Shown piece after piece: positions 33,889 through 42,768 of a stretch of 64,000 nt of DNA. Each line of letters begins with the position of its first letter. Position 1 is the first letter of the stretch. A program made the position numbers and the translations under genes. The notes under the pieces were generated by a model that ran no database searches, was not told the DNA's origin, and saw only the letters and a program-made list of their open reading frames with translations. Where the stretch lies: NCBI RefSeq assembly GCF_003182155.1, contig NZ_QGTG01000015.1, positions 27,640-91,639 on the forward strand. The letters are read 5' to 3'. The stretch is from Chitinophaga sp. S165 (GTDB lineage: Bacteria > Bacteroidota > Bacteroidia > Chitinophagales > Chitinophagaceae).

Positions 33889-34590
33889 CTAACGTTGTAC
33901 AATATATGAGAGTATCTGTTGTACCACCCCTGTTGCATCATCATTATAGTGATGCCCTCCCGGTAATACAACCTGTTTATAATTACTGATAGTAAGCGAT
34001 TTACTGTCGAAATCCTTTTCATCCTGCCCGAATATCAGCAACAATGGCTTCCCCGTAATATTACTCATGGCGGCAGGCACATTCATACTGCCCGCTGTAC
34101 TTGTCTTGCCCAGCATGTCTGACAAATGCACAACCATATCCGTACTGGAAGACGGAGACATAAATACCAGGTGATGCACCTGTTCCTGCAACGTTAAAGG
34201 AAGTTTATGATAGATGAATGGCAATACATCCGCCCCCATCGAATAACCTACAAACACAAACGAATGGTTATTCCACTGCCCTGCATAATACTGCATCAGC
34301 GCCGCCACATCTGCGGCTGCCTGTTCAGGCGTCTTCTTGCTCCAGAAGTATTTTAACGCGTTCAGACCAATAACCGGATATCCTTTTCCTGCCAATGTAT
34401 TGACAATATCTACCGAAAACTTTTTCATGCCTCCATCACCGGTGATATAAAACACCACAGGACGATCCGGCACCGGCGTTGCAGGCACCTTTACCGTTAC
34501 GGGCAATTTGCTGATATCACGTTGTGCGCTCACTGTTATTGTATTGGTCATTATCATCAACCATAGCAACACATTCTTTCCTGTTCTCAT
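33889..34590 (-). CDS. VirJ/AcvB-type alpha/beta hydrolase
   Basis: 233 residues with an N-terminal export signal (VLLWLMIMTNTITVSA), so it probably acts in the periplasm. The VirJ-domain pattern is clear: VVFYITGDGGMKKF, YPVIGLNALKYFWSKKTPEQAAAD, the nucleophile elbow GYSMGAD (Ser117), PFIYHKLP, and the acid and base in IFGQDEKD (Asp190) and LPGGHHYND (His213 or His214). Agrobacterium AcvB carries this domain and hydrolyses lysyl-phosphatidylglycerol. Here the gene lies 10 bp downstream of mprF, which makes that lipid, so the same role is likely. Confidence 0.85.
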   Translation of the reverse strand: MRTGKNVLLWLMIMTNTITVSAQRDISKLPVTVKVPATPVPDRPVVFYITGDGGMKKFSVDIVNTLAGKGYPVIGLNALKYFWSKKTPEQAAADVAALMQYYAGQWNNHSFVFVGYSMGADVLPFIYHKLPLTLQEQVHHLVFMSPSSSTDMVVHLSDMLGKTSTAGSMNVPAAMSNITGKPLLLIFGQDEKDFDSKSLTISNYKQVVLPGGHHYNDDATGVVQQILSYIVQR

Positions 34591-34600
34591 ATTATTCCTG

Positions 34601-37186
34601 TTATGCTCTCATCACCTTACTCAACGCTCCAGGCAATTGTATAAGATCAAAGTCATGCTCATACACCAGGTATTTATTGGACCATTCCGTTGCATATTTC
34701 TCTTTGAACTCACGCAATCCATGATAATGGCGGAAAGCTTTTATTTTCTCATAAGCAAATTTCACCACCTGCTCCGCCGTATTCTGCGGCTGCTGTATAC
34801 CCGACATCGGCACCAGTCCCAGGTTGAGATATTGTAATCCTTTTTCTTTGGCGTCCTGTATAAGGGCAATGATCAATGCGTCCATACATCCGCCGGGAGC
34901 GTCTGTCCGCTTGCGGATCAGGTCATATGTACACTCTCCCGGTGCATAGTCGGGAATAATGTTCAAAAACGCCGCGATCCTGCCTTCCGGATCTGTTACT
35001 GTAATAACGTCCTGCTCACGTATATCATCTTCATCAAACAATCCCTGTGAGAAGGTCATCTCTTTTACCTCATATTGTTTCAGCCATTCGTCCGACACTT
35101 CTTTCAGTTCCTGTACCAACGCCGGCGCCAATGGCGCGGTATGTGTTGTAGTAATGTATCCTTTGGCGGCAAGGCTGTTCAATCCGTTACGCAATGACTT
35201 TTTATCTTTTCCGCTTAATGTAAAGGCAGCGACGTCCACGATCCCCTCCTGCCCTATCAGCAGCTTCTTCTTACGCAGATGCTCAAAGTGGTACATGCTC
35301 TGCTCATCTACCCGGTAGAAGGCCGGCCTTAAACCCATTTTACGGCATTGCTTTTCAAATTCCTGTAACAGCGGCAACTTCACTTCATCTGCACACACAG
35401 GCTCTTCCAGTACAACCGCAAAACCACTGGCTATACGATAAGCAATAAAGCCCTCATATTGATCAGACACGAACAGCAACTTATCTTCTGCCACCTTAAA
35501 ATGGTCCATAGAAGAGTTACCATATTGGGTCAGATAATATTGCGCCTTCTCCATCGCTGCATTACTATGTTTACCGGTAGGCAGGTACGGCCGGATGATC
35601 GTATAAAACAGGAACGCCCATGCGCCTACGCCCAATACGCTGATTGCACTCAGGAATTCCCTTCCGAAGCGGGTTATAGGATGCAGACCATCATCTTCCA
35701 ATAGCAGGAACCCATGGAAGGACGCTCTCAATGAGCCCAGCCAGGAGAACTCCATTCCAAAATGACGGGCATTGAGAAAATAAAAACCTACTGTTCCAAA
35801 AATGAGCACCACGAGCAGTGTAGCCACTGCTGTCACTACACCGATGTTCACCAGCTGCCGGTTACTTCTTAACCTGTACTGGCTTGCTGTGATGATCAGA
35901 ATAATGGCCGTCCCTAATGCCAGCGAAGCCTCCTCATAGTCCAGCGCCTTGCTGATATGCCCTAATACCGACAACAGCGATACTGACAAGGCCACTATCC
36001 ACGCATTACGCAACCCACGGAACAGGAAGTTGGCCGTCACCAGCAATATCAGTCCCAGGAATACCACCAGCAGGTTAGAAGCGTGGATGCTTTCTACAGG
36101 TATGTAAGCCCTCAGTAGTCTTAAACGGCCTGCCAGCGGTGGTGTGAGCACTGAAAAGATATTGACCATCCCCAGTAAAAATATCAATACCGGTGGCAAT
36201 AACCGCAATACCAACTGACGTCCTTTCAGGATAAAAGCACCTACTCCGGCCACCAATGGCAACCAGAATTCAAAAAGACGGTATAATAAGGTTATTTCCA
36301 GCGCTTGTAAGGACGAAAAGCCATAATTGGTCAACAGATAAGCAAGAGACAATTCTATAGCCCCTAAACCGCGTAAAAACGGCGATACGATCAGGAAGAT
36401 GGTGGCTACAATGTATCCGACACAGGCTGCCTCCAGGGATGGTATAGATCCCGTAGCCATCATACTGATGTACAAATGGGCTATACCCACGATCTCGATC
36501 CCGGCAGAAACCAGGATGGTATTGACAAAAGAAGAACGGTGCAGGTTAAAGGCAAAGATCTCATCCACATGAGGCATTGCTTTCGGTAAATACTTCGCCA
36601 GCAGATTGTAGGCAGTTCCCCTGTTCTGCACCGACCGTACCAGCCAGACCACTCCGGCCAGTACGCCGCAAATAGCGACCAATCCGCTTACTGCCTCAAA
36701 CATCGACTCATCGTGCAGAATGGCATATCCCACAACTGGAATCCCCACCAGGAACACGGAAAAGATCCCCGTAAAACCGTAGATCCCTGATGCCTGATGC
36801 ACCTGTTGCCTGTTGATACTACTACGTCGAAGGTTTTGCGGCAGGTAAGCCAGAGAGCTCACTCCTCCTGCCGGCAGAAAGATGCTCAGCAGGTTCCGTT
36901 TCAGAAACAGCTCGGTACCGAGGTTCAGGTCCAGCTTTCCGCCTACCGACCGGAAACTGTAACGGTACATTAAAGCCTGCAACAGGATGTAAGCTCCCGT
37001 CAGCAGGATGCCGGCAATCACCCAGAAACGGTCCGCCCGTTCTATAGCAGGTCCGAGCGAGTACAGCTCGTGCCGTTGTTGCCGGAAAAAGTAAATCGCA
37101 AGTAATATGAACAATACAGCCAATAGTTCCTTCCAATGCAGTTTCCGCATTAGTGCTCCGAGGTCCGGTTTATCTTTCAACGCCAT
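34601..37186 (-). CDS. mprF: Phosphatidylglycerol lysyltransferase
   Basis: 861 residues, full length for MprF. The N-terminal ~500 residues are a multi-helix flippase-like region (starting WKELLAVLFILLAIYFF) containing NLLSIFLPAGGVSSLAYLP and SPFLRGLGAIELSLAYLL. The C-terminal third is the cytosolic synthase domain: LTQYGNSSMDHFKVAEDKLLF, GFAVVLEEPVCADE, GLRPAFYRVDEQSM, FSQGLFDEDDI and YLNLGLVPMSGI. It transfers an aminoacyl group from tRNA to phosphatidylglycerol, lowering surface negative charge and sensitivity to cationic peptides. It is co-transcribed with the VirJ-type hydrolase. Confidence 0.93.
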   Translation of the reverse strand: MALKDKPDLGALMRKLHWKELLAVLFILLAIYFFRQQRHELYSLGPAIERADRFWVIAGILLTGAYILLQALMYRYSFRSVGGKLDLNLGTELFLKRNLLSIFLPAGGVSSLAYLPQNLRRSSINRQQVHQASGIYGFTGIFSVFLVGIPVVGYAILHDESMFEAVSGLVAICGVLAGVVWLVRSVQNRGTAYNLLAKYLPKAMPHVDEIFAFNLHRSSFVNTILVSAGIEIVGIAHLYISMMATGSIPSLEAACVGYIVATIFLIVSPFLRGLGAIELSLAYLLTNYGFSSLQALEITLLYRLFEFWLPLVAGVGAFILKGRQLVLRLLPPVLIFLLGMVNIFSVLTPPLAGRLRLLRAYIPVESIHASNLLVVFLGLILLVTANFLFRGLRNAWIVALSVSLLSVLGHISKALDYEEASLALGTAIILIITASQYRLRSNRQLVNIGVVTAVATLLVVLIFGTVGFYFLNARHFGMEFSWLGSLRASFHGFLLLEDDGLHPITRFGREFLSAISVLGVGAWAFLFYTIIRPYLPTGKHSNAAMEKAQYYLTQYGNSSMDHFKVAEDKLLFVSDQYEGFIAYRIASGFAVVLEEPVCADEVKLPLLQEFEKQCRKMGLRPAFYRVDEQSMYHFEHLRKKKLLIGQEGIVDVAAFTLSGKDKKSLRNGLNSLAAKGYITTTHTAPLAPALVQELKEVSDEWLKQYEVKEMTFSQGLFDEDDIREQDVITVTDPEGRIAAFLNIIPDYAPGECTYDLIRKRTDAPGGCMDALIIALIQDAKEKGLQYLNLGLVPMSGIQQPQNTAEQVVKFAYEKIKAFRHYHGLREFKEKYATEWSNKYLVYEHDFDLIQLPGALSKVMRA

Positions 37187-37230
37187 TACAGGTTATAGTT
37201 TAATGGTAAAACGTCTACCTATTATAACCA

Positions 37231-37238
37231 CAAAACTA
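37231..37238 (-). promoter_or_regulatory. Candidate mprF promoter
   Basis: On the minus strand TAGTTTTG fits TAnnTTTG. A TTTG (complement at 37255-37258) lies 16 bp upstream, closer than the usual 19-21. The leader would be about 38 nt. Confidence 0.4.
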
Positions 37239-37345
37239 CAGTTAAGTTGAAAGGCAAAACCAGTAGGGCCGCTACTTTAATGACATTTTAAGGATAAAAA
37301 CAACTACTGCCATAATCTGTACATATCACCTTAAAGGCGTATTAA

Positions 37346-37379
37346 AAAAAGGTGGCGACTATAAGTCACCACCTTTTGA
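37346..37379 (-). terminator. Terminator that contains the GH20 stop codon
   Basis: Stem AAAAGGTGG / CCACCTTTT with inner GAC/GTC pairing, followed on the minus strand by a seven-T run. The TAG stop of the GH20 gene (37359-37361) lies in the loop, so the last codons form one arm. Confidence 0.8.
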
Positions 37380-39956
37380 TAATGTTTGCGCTCTGAGCGG
37401 ATTATTTACGGTTGCTGTTCTGCTGCCCCGTCCCCGCGTATCAAACGCTTTGAAGCGTATCGTACCTTTTTCAGTGACTGGCCCCGTATATATTTTACTT
37501 TTACTGTCTGGTTCTTTTCCATCCGTTGTATAGCGAAGGGTGAATCCTGGCAGCTGAATATTGGCAGTAACTGCTCCATTCTTCAGTTGCAGACCTGGCG
37601 TAGGAATACGGTAGTTATAACCGCCATTGTAATGGTCCAGTCTTACCAGTTCTCTTTTACCGGCTACATTCACAAATGCATTCCATGCCTTGTTATACAA
37701 CTCTTCACTACGCGCACTGTCTTTCTCTCTGGCCCACTCAGGATCTTTTGCCCACGCACGTTCTGCTAATCCCAGTAACTTTGGCAGGATCATGTATTCC
37801 ATCCGGTCTGAGCTCTTCACGGTTTCGCTCCACAGCAGGCCTTGTAAACCAACAATATTGCTTGCGCCGTAAGCAGTAAGCGGATCTTTTCCTTTGAAGA
37901 TATCAGGATTCAGACGGTTGCCCAGTGCATCCACCTTTGAGTTCTTATAATAATTTTCAGGAATGAAATAGAATGGTTTATCGATGTCTACAAAACCTCC
38001 CCAGTAGAAGCCCGGCTCTTCGAAAGACTTCATGTAAGCCATATCGAAGTAGTAATTACTTACACCAGATAATACTACCTTGTAGTTTGCATTAGCCAGC
38101 CTGTAGGCAAGATCTTCTGCACCGCCCCCCATCACATTGTTCCATACATCTACCATGAAGCCGTTGTTAACGAAATCAGGATTAGGAATGTAGTGCTGCT
38201 TACCGTCAACGCTGGTCTTACGCATGCCCATCTCTTCCCAGCCGTATTGTTTCAGTCCACGGGCTTTCAATAATGAATATACTTTAGCGTAGTAGTAGTA
38301 CCACAGATCATCTGCATTTTTGATCGTCTTATCCTTTTGCATCAATGCATCTACCACTGGCGATTTTGTCCATACGCCTCCAGGTACTTCGTCGCCTCCC
38401 ATGTGTACATATTCCAGCGGAGCGCCTGCTTCTTTGTAATAAGCCTGCAATTCTTCCACTACTTTATCCAGGAAAGTATATACTGATGGCAATGCCACGT
38501 TTATCACGTTGTCATTCCAGTTCTGTACGGAGTGATAAACTGATTTATCCTGCAGGTCAGACAGCAGGTATTGTGTTGCCTCCGTGGTCTTTCCCTGTGC
38601 CTGTAACTTAGCGTAACGGGCTTCCATCGCTTTTACTGCCGCACGTGCGTGACCGGGTGTTTCTATTTCAGGGATGACGGTGATATGCCGGTCTGTAGCA
38701 TATTTCAATATTTCCAGGAAATCCTGTTTCGTATAAAAGCCGCTACCTGCAGCATTTGTCACATCAGGGCCGGAACCGTAGGATGGTATCAGGTGGTCCT
38801 TCTCATCCACAGTATGTCCGCGGTGGCCTCCTACTTGTGTCAGTTCAGGCAGGGATTGTATTTCCAGTCTCCAGCCTTCATCGTCAGTGAGGTGGAAGTG
38901 TAATACATTCAGTTTATACAGTGACATAAGCTCCAGCAAACGTAGCACATCCTGTTTACTGTGGAAGTTTCGGGATACGTCGAGCATAAATGCGCGATAT
39001 CCATAACGGGGTCCATCTTTTACGGCTATAGCGGGTACCTGTATACTTTTTTGCACACCAGCCCATGAGGCAGGAGGCAACATGCTTTTAAGCGTTTGTA
39101 TACCATAGAAGATACCTGCAGCATCTGCTGCTTTGATCGTTATGCCACTGGTTGTTACCTGCACGGAATAAGCTTCCGGAGCCAGACTGGCGTCCTGCTG
39201 CAGGGCAATTCCATTACCACTGCCTACAACCGGTTTAGCGCCCAGTAGTTTTCCCAGCTCATCTGCCAGATAACCCGCTTCTTTTGCGAAAGCGGGTACT
39301 GCATTGATCTGCAAGCCAGACTGCAATGTATAAGTGCCCGTACCGGGTACAACTTCCTGCGCTGTGGGGAATACAGTTGGCAACTGTTCAGCGGGAAGAT
39401 CCTTGATATCTTTATTCTGTGCGAATACATCGGCCGGGGTAGTCAGTGCGGTCCTATCTCCCGGGAAACGCAGATATTGTTTTGGTTGGGTGGAAGGACG
39501 TACTTCCAGGGATGGTAAAGGATATCCCTTTGCAGGGTCTTTGTCCCATACCAGGTACAACCCATCAGGCGCGTCCGTAAAGTTTACAGCCCATGCGCCC
39601 GCCACCATCTCTATGCGGAGGGAATCGCCGGGGGCGATGCCTTTGCTGCCATCTACGGGAGACAACTTATACAGATCACCGTTCACATGTGTAGCACTCA
39701 CGCCTCCTTTGACAGGTCCCTCATTGATAGATCTTACAAAGTTGAAATACAATTGCCAGCCCTTTGCAGGGAAAGCAGTTTTGCTTTTGTTTACAAGAGT
39801 AAAAGCGGAAAGGAACTGAGCTTTGCCCTGATGATTATTTTCCACTACTTCCCATGAAACTTTGATCCTGGAGGCGTCAAATGGAGCCTGCGCATGTGCA
39901 GCTGTTACCACTCCTGTGAGCAGTCCGCATGCTAGTACTAAATGGCGAAATTGCAT
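37359..39956 (-). CDS. GH20 beta-N-acetylhexosaminidase
   Basis: 865 residues from the ATG at 39956; the frame is open upstream to 40208, but the signal peptide MQFRHLVLACGLLTGVVTAAHAQ fixes the start. Domains: chitobiase-type carbohydrate-binding N-domain (~30-165), GH20b (~190-310), the catalytic barrel (~318-770, with LDVSRNFHS, LHFHLTDDEGWR and the catalytic pair Asp522-Glu523 in HMGGDEVPGG), and a C-terminal beta domain (FTLRYTTDGKEPDSKSKIYTGP). It removes terminal GlcNAc from chitin oligomers or glycoproteins in the periplasm. It is monocistronic. Confidence 0.94.
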   Translation of the reverse strand: MQFRHLVLACGLLTGVVTAAHAQAPFDASRIKVSWEVVENNHQGKAQFLSAFTLVNKSKTAFPAKGWQLYFNFVRSINEGPVKGGVSATHVNGDLYKLSPVDGSKGIAPGDSLRIEMVAGAWAVNFTDAPDGLYLVWDKDPAKGYPLPSLEVRPSTQPKQYLRFPGDRTALTTPADVFAQNKDIKDLPAEQLPTVFPTAQEVVPGTGTYTLQSGLQINAVPAFAKEAGYLADELGKLLGAKPVVGSGNGIALQQDASLAPEAYSVQVTTSGITIKAADAAGIFYGIQTLKSMLPPASWAGVQKSIQVPAIAVKDGPRYGYRAFMLDVSRNFHSKQDVLRLLELMSLYKLNVLHFHLTDDEGWRLEIQSLPELTQVGGHRGHTVDEKDHLIPSYGSGPDVTNAAGSGFYTKQDFLEILKYATDRHITVIPEIETPGHARAAVKAMEARYAKLQAQGKTTEATQYLLSDLQDKSVYHSVQNWNDNVINVALPSVYTFLDKVVEELQAYYKEAGAPLEYVHMGGDEVPGGVWTKSPVVDALMQKDKTIKNADDLWYYYYAKVYSLLKARGLKQYGWEEMGMRKTSVDGKQHYIPNPDFVNNGFMVDVWNNVMGGGAEDLAYRLANANYKVVLSGVSNYYFDMAYMKSFEEPGFYWGGFVDIDKPFYFIPENYYKNSKVDALGNRLNPDIFKGKDPLTAYGASNIVGLQGLLWSETVKSSDRMEYMILPKLLGLAERAWAKDPEWAREKDSARSEELYNKAWNAFVNVAGKRELVRLDHYNGGYNYRIPTPGLQLKNGAVTANIQLPGFTLRYTTDGKEPDSKSKIYTGPVTEKGTIRFKAFDTRGRGSRTATVNNPLRAQTLSKGGDL

Positions 39957-40255
39957 AAGCTGAAACGAGTTGTTCTGTAAGATAAGGTTATACCCATTTA
40001 AAACAAACTGAAACTGTCCAGGTTTTTCCGCAGTCCATCTATTTTCCAACAAGGTAGGACAGTCTGTTAACCGGTGCCAGGATGTATGTATTACGGCCTG
40101 AAACCCTTTAAAACAGGACCTGACGAGTATATATCTTCGAATCCTCACCAGGATCCGGAAAGGCATTTCCGACGGTCTGGGGATATACAAAACCGGTTTA
40201 TGTGGCACAGTTATTTGTAATAGCTTAACTATCTGTTCATTAAAACTTTGTCATT

Positions 40256-41074
40256 ATGAATACCGATTTTACGAACTGGGGAGATCTGATATGGGATAAA
40301 CTACACCGGTGGACCTCAGCCGGCATAAAGATGCTGCCTAATATGGCTGTAGCCGTTCTTGTAGCGGTCGCGTTCTTCCTGCTGGCCAGGCTCTTTAAAA
40401 TGCTGGTGTTCAAATTTGTGTTAAAAATATCTCACACGCCCGCCCTGAGTGGGCTGTTCGCCAATCTTGCTTCAGTCCTCATTACCCTGATTGGTTTATT
40501 TGTAGCGCTGGATGTACTGAAGCTCGACAAAGCGGTATCCTCCCTGCTCGCCGGAGCCGGTATCATTGGTCTGGCCCTCGGGTTTGCGTTCCAGGACCTG
40601 ACGGCCAACTTTATTTCAGGGATCTTTATCACGTTCCGAAGGCCGTTTGAAGTGGGACATCAGATAGAAACAAATGGCTTTTCCGGCAATGTGGAGGAAA
40701 TTGCGCTTCGCTCTACCCTGCTCCGCACACTCGACGGATTACACGTCATCATTCCCAATAAAGACATCTTTCAGAAACCTATTATTAACCATTCCCTCAC
40801 CCCGGAACGAAGAACGGAGGTCACCTTCAATGTGCCGGCGGTGCATGAAAGTACGCTGGAAATTAAAAGGCTGGTCTCCGATGCACTGAAGGACGTTAAA
40901 AATCTCTGCAACAACCGGCCACCCGATGTTTATTTTTCCAACATAGACGGTGCAAATCTGAAAGTGACGGTTTCCGCATGGATCGTGAACCAGGATATCC
41001 GCACATTTGAAAACACGAAAAATGAGATCATTGTGAAGATTACAACTGTGTTAAAGGACAGTAAGCTGATCTGA
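40256..41074 (+). CDS. MscS-family small-conductance mechanosensitive channel
   Basis: 272 residues, close to E. coli MscS. Three membrane helices lie in the first ~130 residues: MAVAVLVAVAFFLLARLFK, LASVLITLIGLFVALDVL, and the pore helix with AVSSLLAGAGIIGLALGFAFQDLTANFISG. The soluble beta domain follows (VGHQIETNGFSGNVEEIALRSTLLRTLDGLHVIIPNKDI), then an alpha/beta domain. It opens under membrane tension to release osmolytes. It is followed 39 bp later by the glutamate-synthase-like gene. Confidence 0.93.
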   Translation: MNTDFTNWGDLIWDKLHRWTSAGIKMLPNMAVAVLVAVAFFLLARLFKMLVFKFVLKISHTPALSGLFANLASVLITLIGLFVALDVLKLDKAVSSLLAGAGIIGLALGFAFQDLTANFISGIFITFRRPFEVGHQIETNGFSGNVEEIALRSTLLRTLDGLHVIIPNKDIFQKPIINHSLTPERRTEVTFNVPAVHESTLEIKRLVSDALKDVKNLCNNRPPDVYFSNIDGANLKVTVSAWIVNQDIRTFENTKNEIIVKITTVLKDSKLI

Positions 41075-41113
41075 TTTTTCCTAACTTAGCCCCTTATTAA
41101 AAGGGAGCTTAAT

Positions 41114-42670
41114 ATGAAAGGATTTATTGCTTTTACAGTGGTCAGCCTGGCTTTTATTACCATTCTGGGATATTTCTTCCCCTGGACGTGGTGGTTATTG
41201 GTACTGATATTACCATTGATTATCATGGGATTGATAGATGTGACCCAGAAAAAACATGCCATCATGCGCAACTACCCTATTGTGGGCCGTTTGCGTTATT
41301 TCATGGAAGATATCCGCCCGAAGATCTATCAGTATTTCGTGGAAAGTGATATTGACGGCAGTCCTGTAAACCGTGTAGACCGTTCCACCATTTACCAGCG
41401 CGCCAAAAGGGAGTTAAACTCTCAACCATTTGGTACACAATTCAATGTATACGCAGAAGGCTATGAATGGATGGCGCATTCCATCCAACCCAGGGCTTTT
41501 GAGAAAATGAATAAAGATCCCAGGGTGCTGATCGGCGGAAGTGATTGTACACAACCTTACTCCGCCAGCATTCTGAATGTCTCTGCCATGAGTTATGGCT
41601 CTCTCAGTTCCAATGCCGTAGAGGCGCTGAACGGAGGTGCTAAACTGGGCAATTTCGCTCATAACACCGGCGAAGGCGGTATCAGTGAACACCACCTGAA
41701 CCAGGGCGGAGATATCATCTGGCAGATCGGTACCGGTTATTTTGGCTGCCGTACTGCTGAAGGCAATTTTGATGAGAAACTGTTCTCTGAGAAGTGCGCT
41801 ACTCCGCAGATCAGGATGATCGAACTAAAGATCTCACAGGGCGCCAAACCTGGTCATGGAGGGATACTTCCCGCTTCAAAGAACACGCCTGAGATAGCGG
41901 CTATCCGCCACGTAAAACCACATACGACCGTTGCATCCCCGCCTTATCATACCGCCTTCGGCTCTCCCCGGCAGATGATGCAATTCATTGCCCGTATGCG
42001 CCAGCTGAGTGGCGGAAAACCAGTGGGGTTCAAACTGTGTATCGGACAAAAAAGAGAGTTCCACGCTATCTGCAAAGCGATGCTGGAAACCGGCCACTAT
42101 CCCGACTTTATTACCGTAGATGGCGGTGAAGGCGGTACCGGTGCTGCTCCTCCTGAATTCTCCAACTCAGTAGGTATGCCGCTGATGGATGCATTGGCTT
42201 TTGTACATGATACCCTGACAGGTTATAATATCCGCGGTAAAGTGAAAGTGATCGCTTCCGGTAAGATCCTGACCGGTTTCCATATACTCCGTGCGATGGC
42301 GCTGGGAGCAGACGCCTGCAACAGCGCCCGCGCCATGATGATGGCCCTGGGTTGTATACAGGCATTGGTATGTAATACCAACAAATGTCCTACAGGTGTG
42401 GCTACCCAGGACAAATGGCTGATGGCCGGACTGGTAGTGGACGACAAGAAACACCGTGTATCCAATTACCACCAGGATACAATAGAAAGCGCCATAGAAC
42501 TGGCAGCTGCCGCAGGCCTGGAAACACCTCACCAGATCACCCGCAGCCATATTTCCCGCCGTGTGTTCATGAACCAGGTAAAGACATTTGAAGAGATATA
42601 TCCAGGCACTTCCGCCGGTTCTCTGCTAACAGGTCCGGAGATGGAAACATTAAGCATAGACGCCTGGTAA
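41114..42670 (+). CDS. FMN-binding glutamate synthase-family protein, membrane-anchored
   Basis: 518 residues. The N-terminus holds two membrane helices (about 2-40, IAFTVVSLAFITILGYFF and WWLLVLILPLIIMGLI). The rest is the FMN/Fe-S barrel of the glutamate synthase large subunit: NVSAMSYGSLSSNAVEALNGGAKLG, HNTGEGGIS, GAKPGHGGILPASKN, TVDGGEGGTGAAPPEF, and the 3Fe-4S cysteines in CNTNKCPTGVATQ. It has no glutaminase domain, so it is not a full GltB. These stand-alone proteins are common in bacteria, but their physiological donor is unclear. Confidence 0.88.
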   Translation: MKGFIAFTVVSLAFITILGYFFPWTWWLLVLILPLIIMGLIDVTQKKHAIMRNYPIVGRLRYFMEDIRPKIYQYFVESDIDGSPVNRVDRSTIYQRAKRELNSQPFGTQFNVYAEGYEWMAHSIQPRAFEKMNKDPRVLIGGSDCTQPYSASILNVSAMSYGSLSSNAVEALNGGAKLGNFAHNTGEGGISEHHLNQGGDIIWQIGTGYFGCRTAEGNFDEKLFSEKCATPQIRMIELKISQGAKPGHGGILPASKNTPEIAAIRHVKPHTTVASPPYHTAFGSPRQMMQFIARMRQLSGGKPVGFKLCIGQKREFHAICKAMLETGHYPDFITVDGGEGGTGAAPPEFSNSVGMPLMDALAFVHDTLTGYNIRGKVKVIASGKILTGFHILRAMALGADACNSARAMMMALGCIQALVCNTNKCPTGVATQDKWLMAGLVVDDKKHRVSNYHQDTIESAIELAAAAGLETPHQITRSHISRRVFMNQVKTFEEIYPGTSAGSLLTGPEMETLSIDAW

Positions 42671-42676
42671 GCGTTG

Positions 42677-42716
42677 AAAAAGCATCAGGCATTACCCGGT
42701 AATTCCTGATGCTTTT
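42677..42716 (+). terminator. Intrinsic terminator after the glutamate synthase-like gene
   Basis: AAAAAGCATCAGG / CCTGATGCTTTTT stem with an inner ATTAC/GTAAT stem, followed by T residues. Confidence 0.85.
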
Positions 42717-42768
42717 TCCTGATTTTTTTCTTTACATTCATGTTAACGACCAAAATTGTTACCCATAC

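Noticed and set aside
39957..40208. Upstream extension of the GH20 frame
   Set aside because: The signal peptide at 39956 gives a clean start. The extension is rich in unusual residues and lies in the divergent promoter region.
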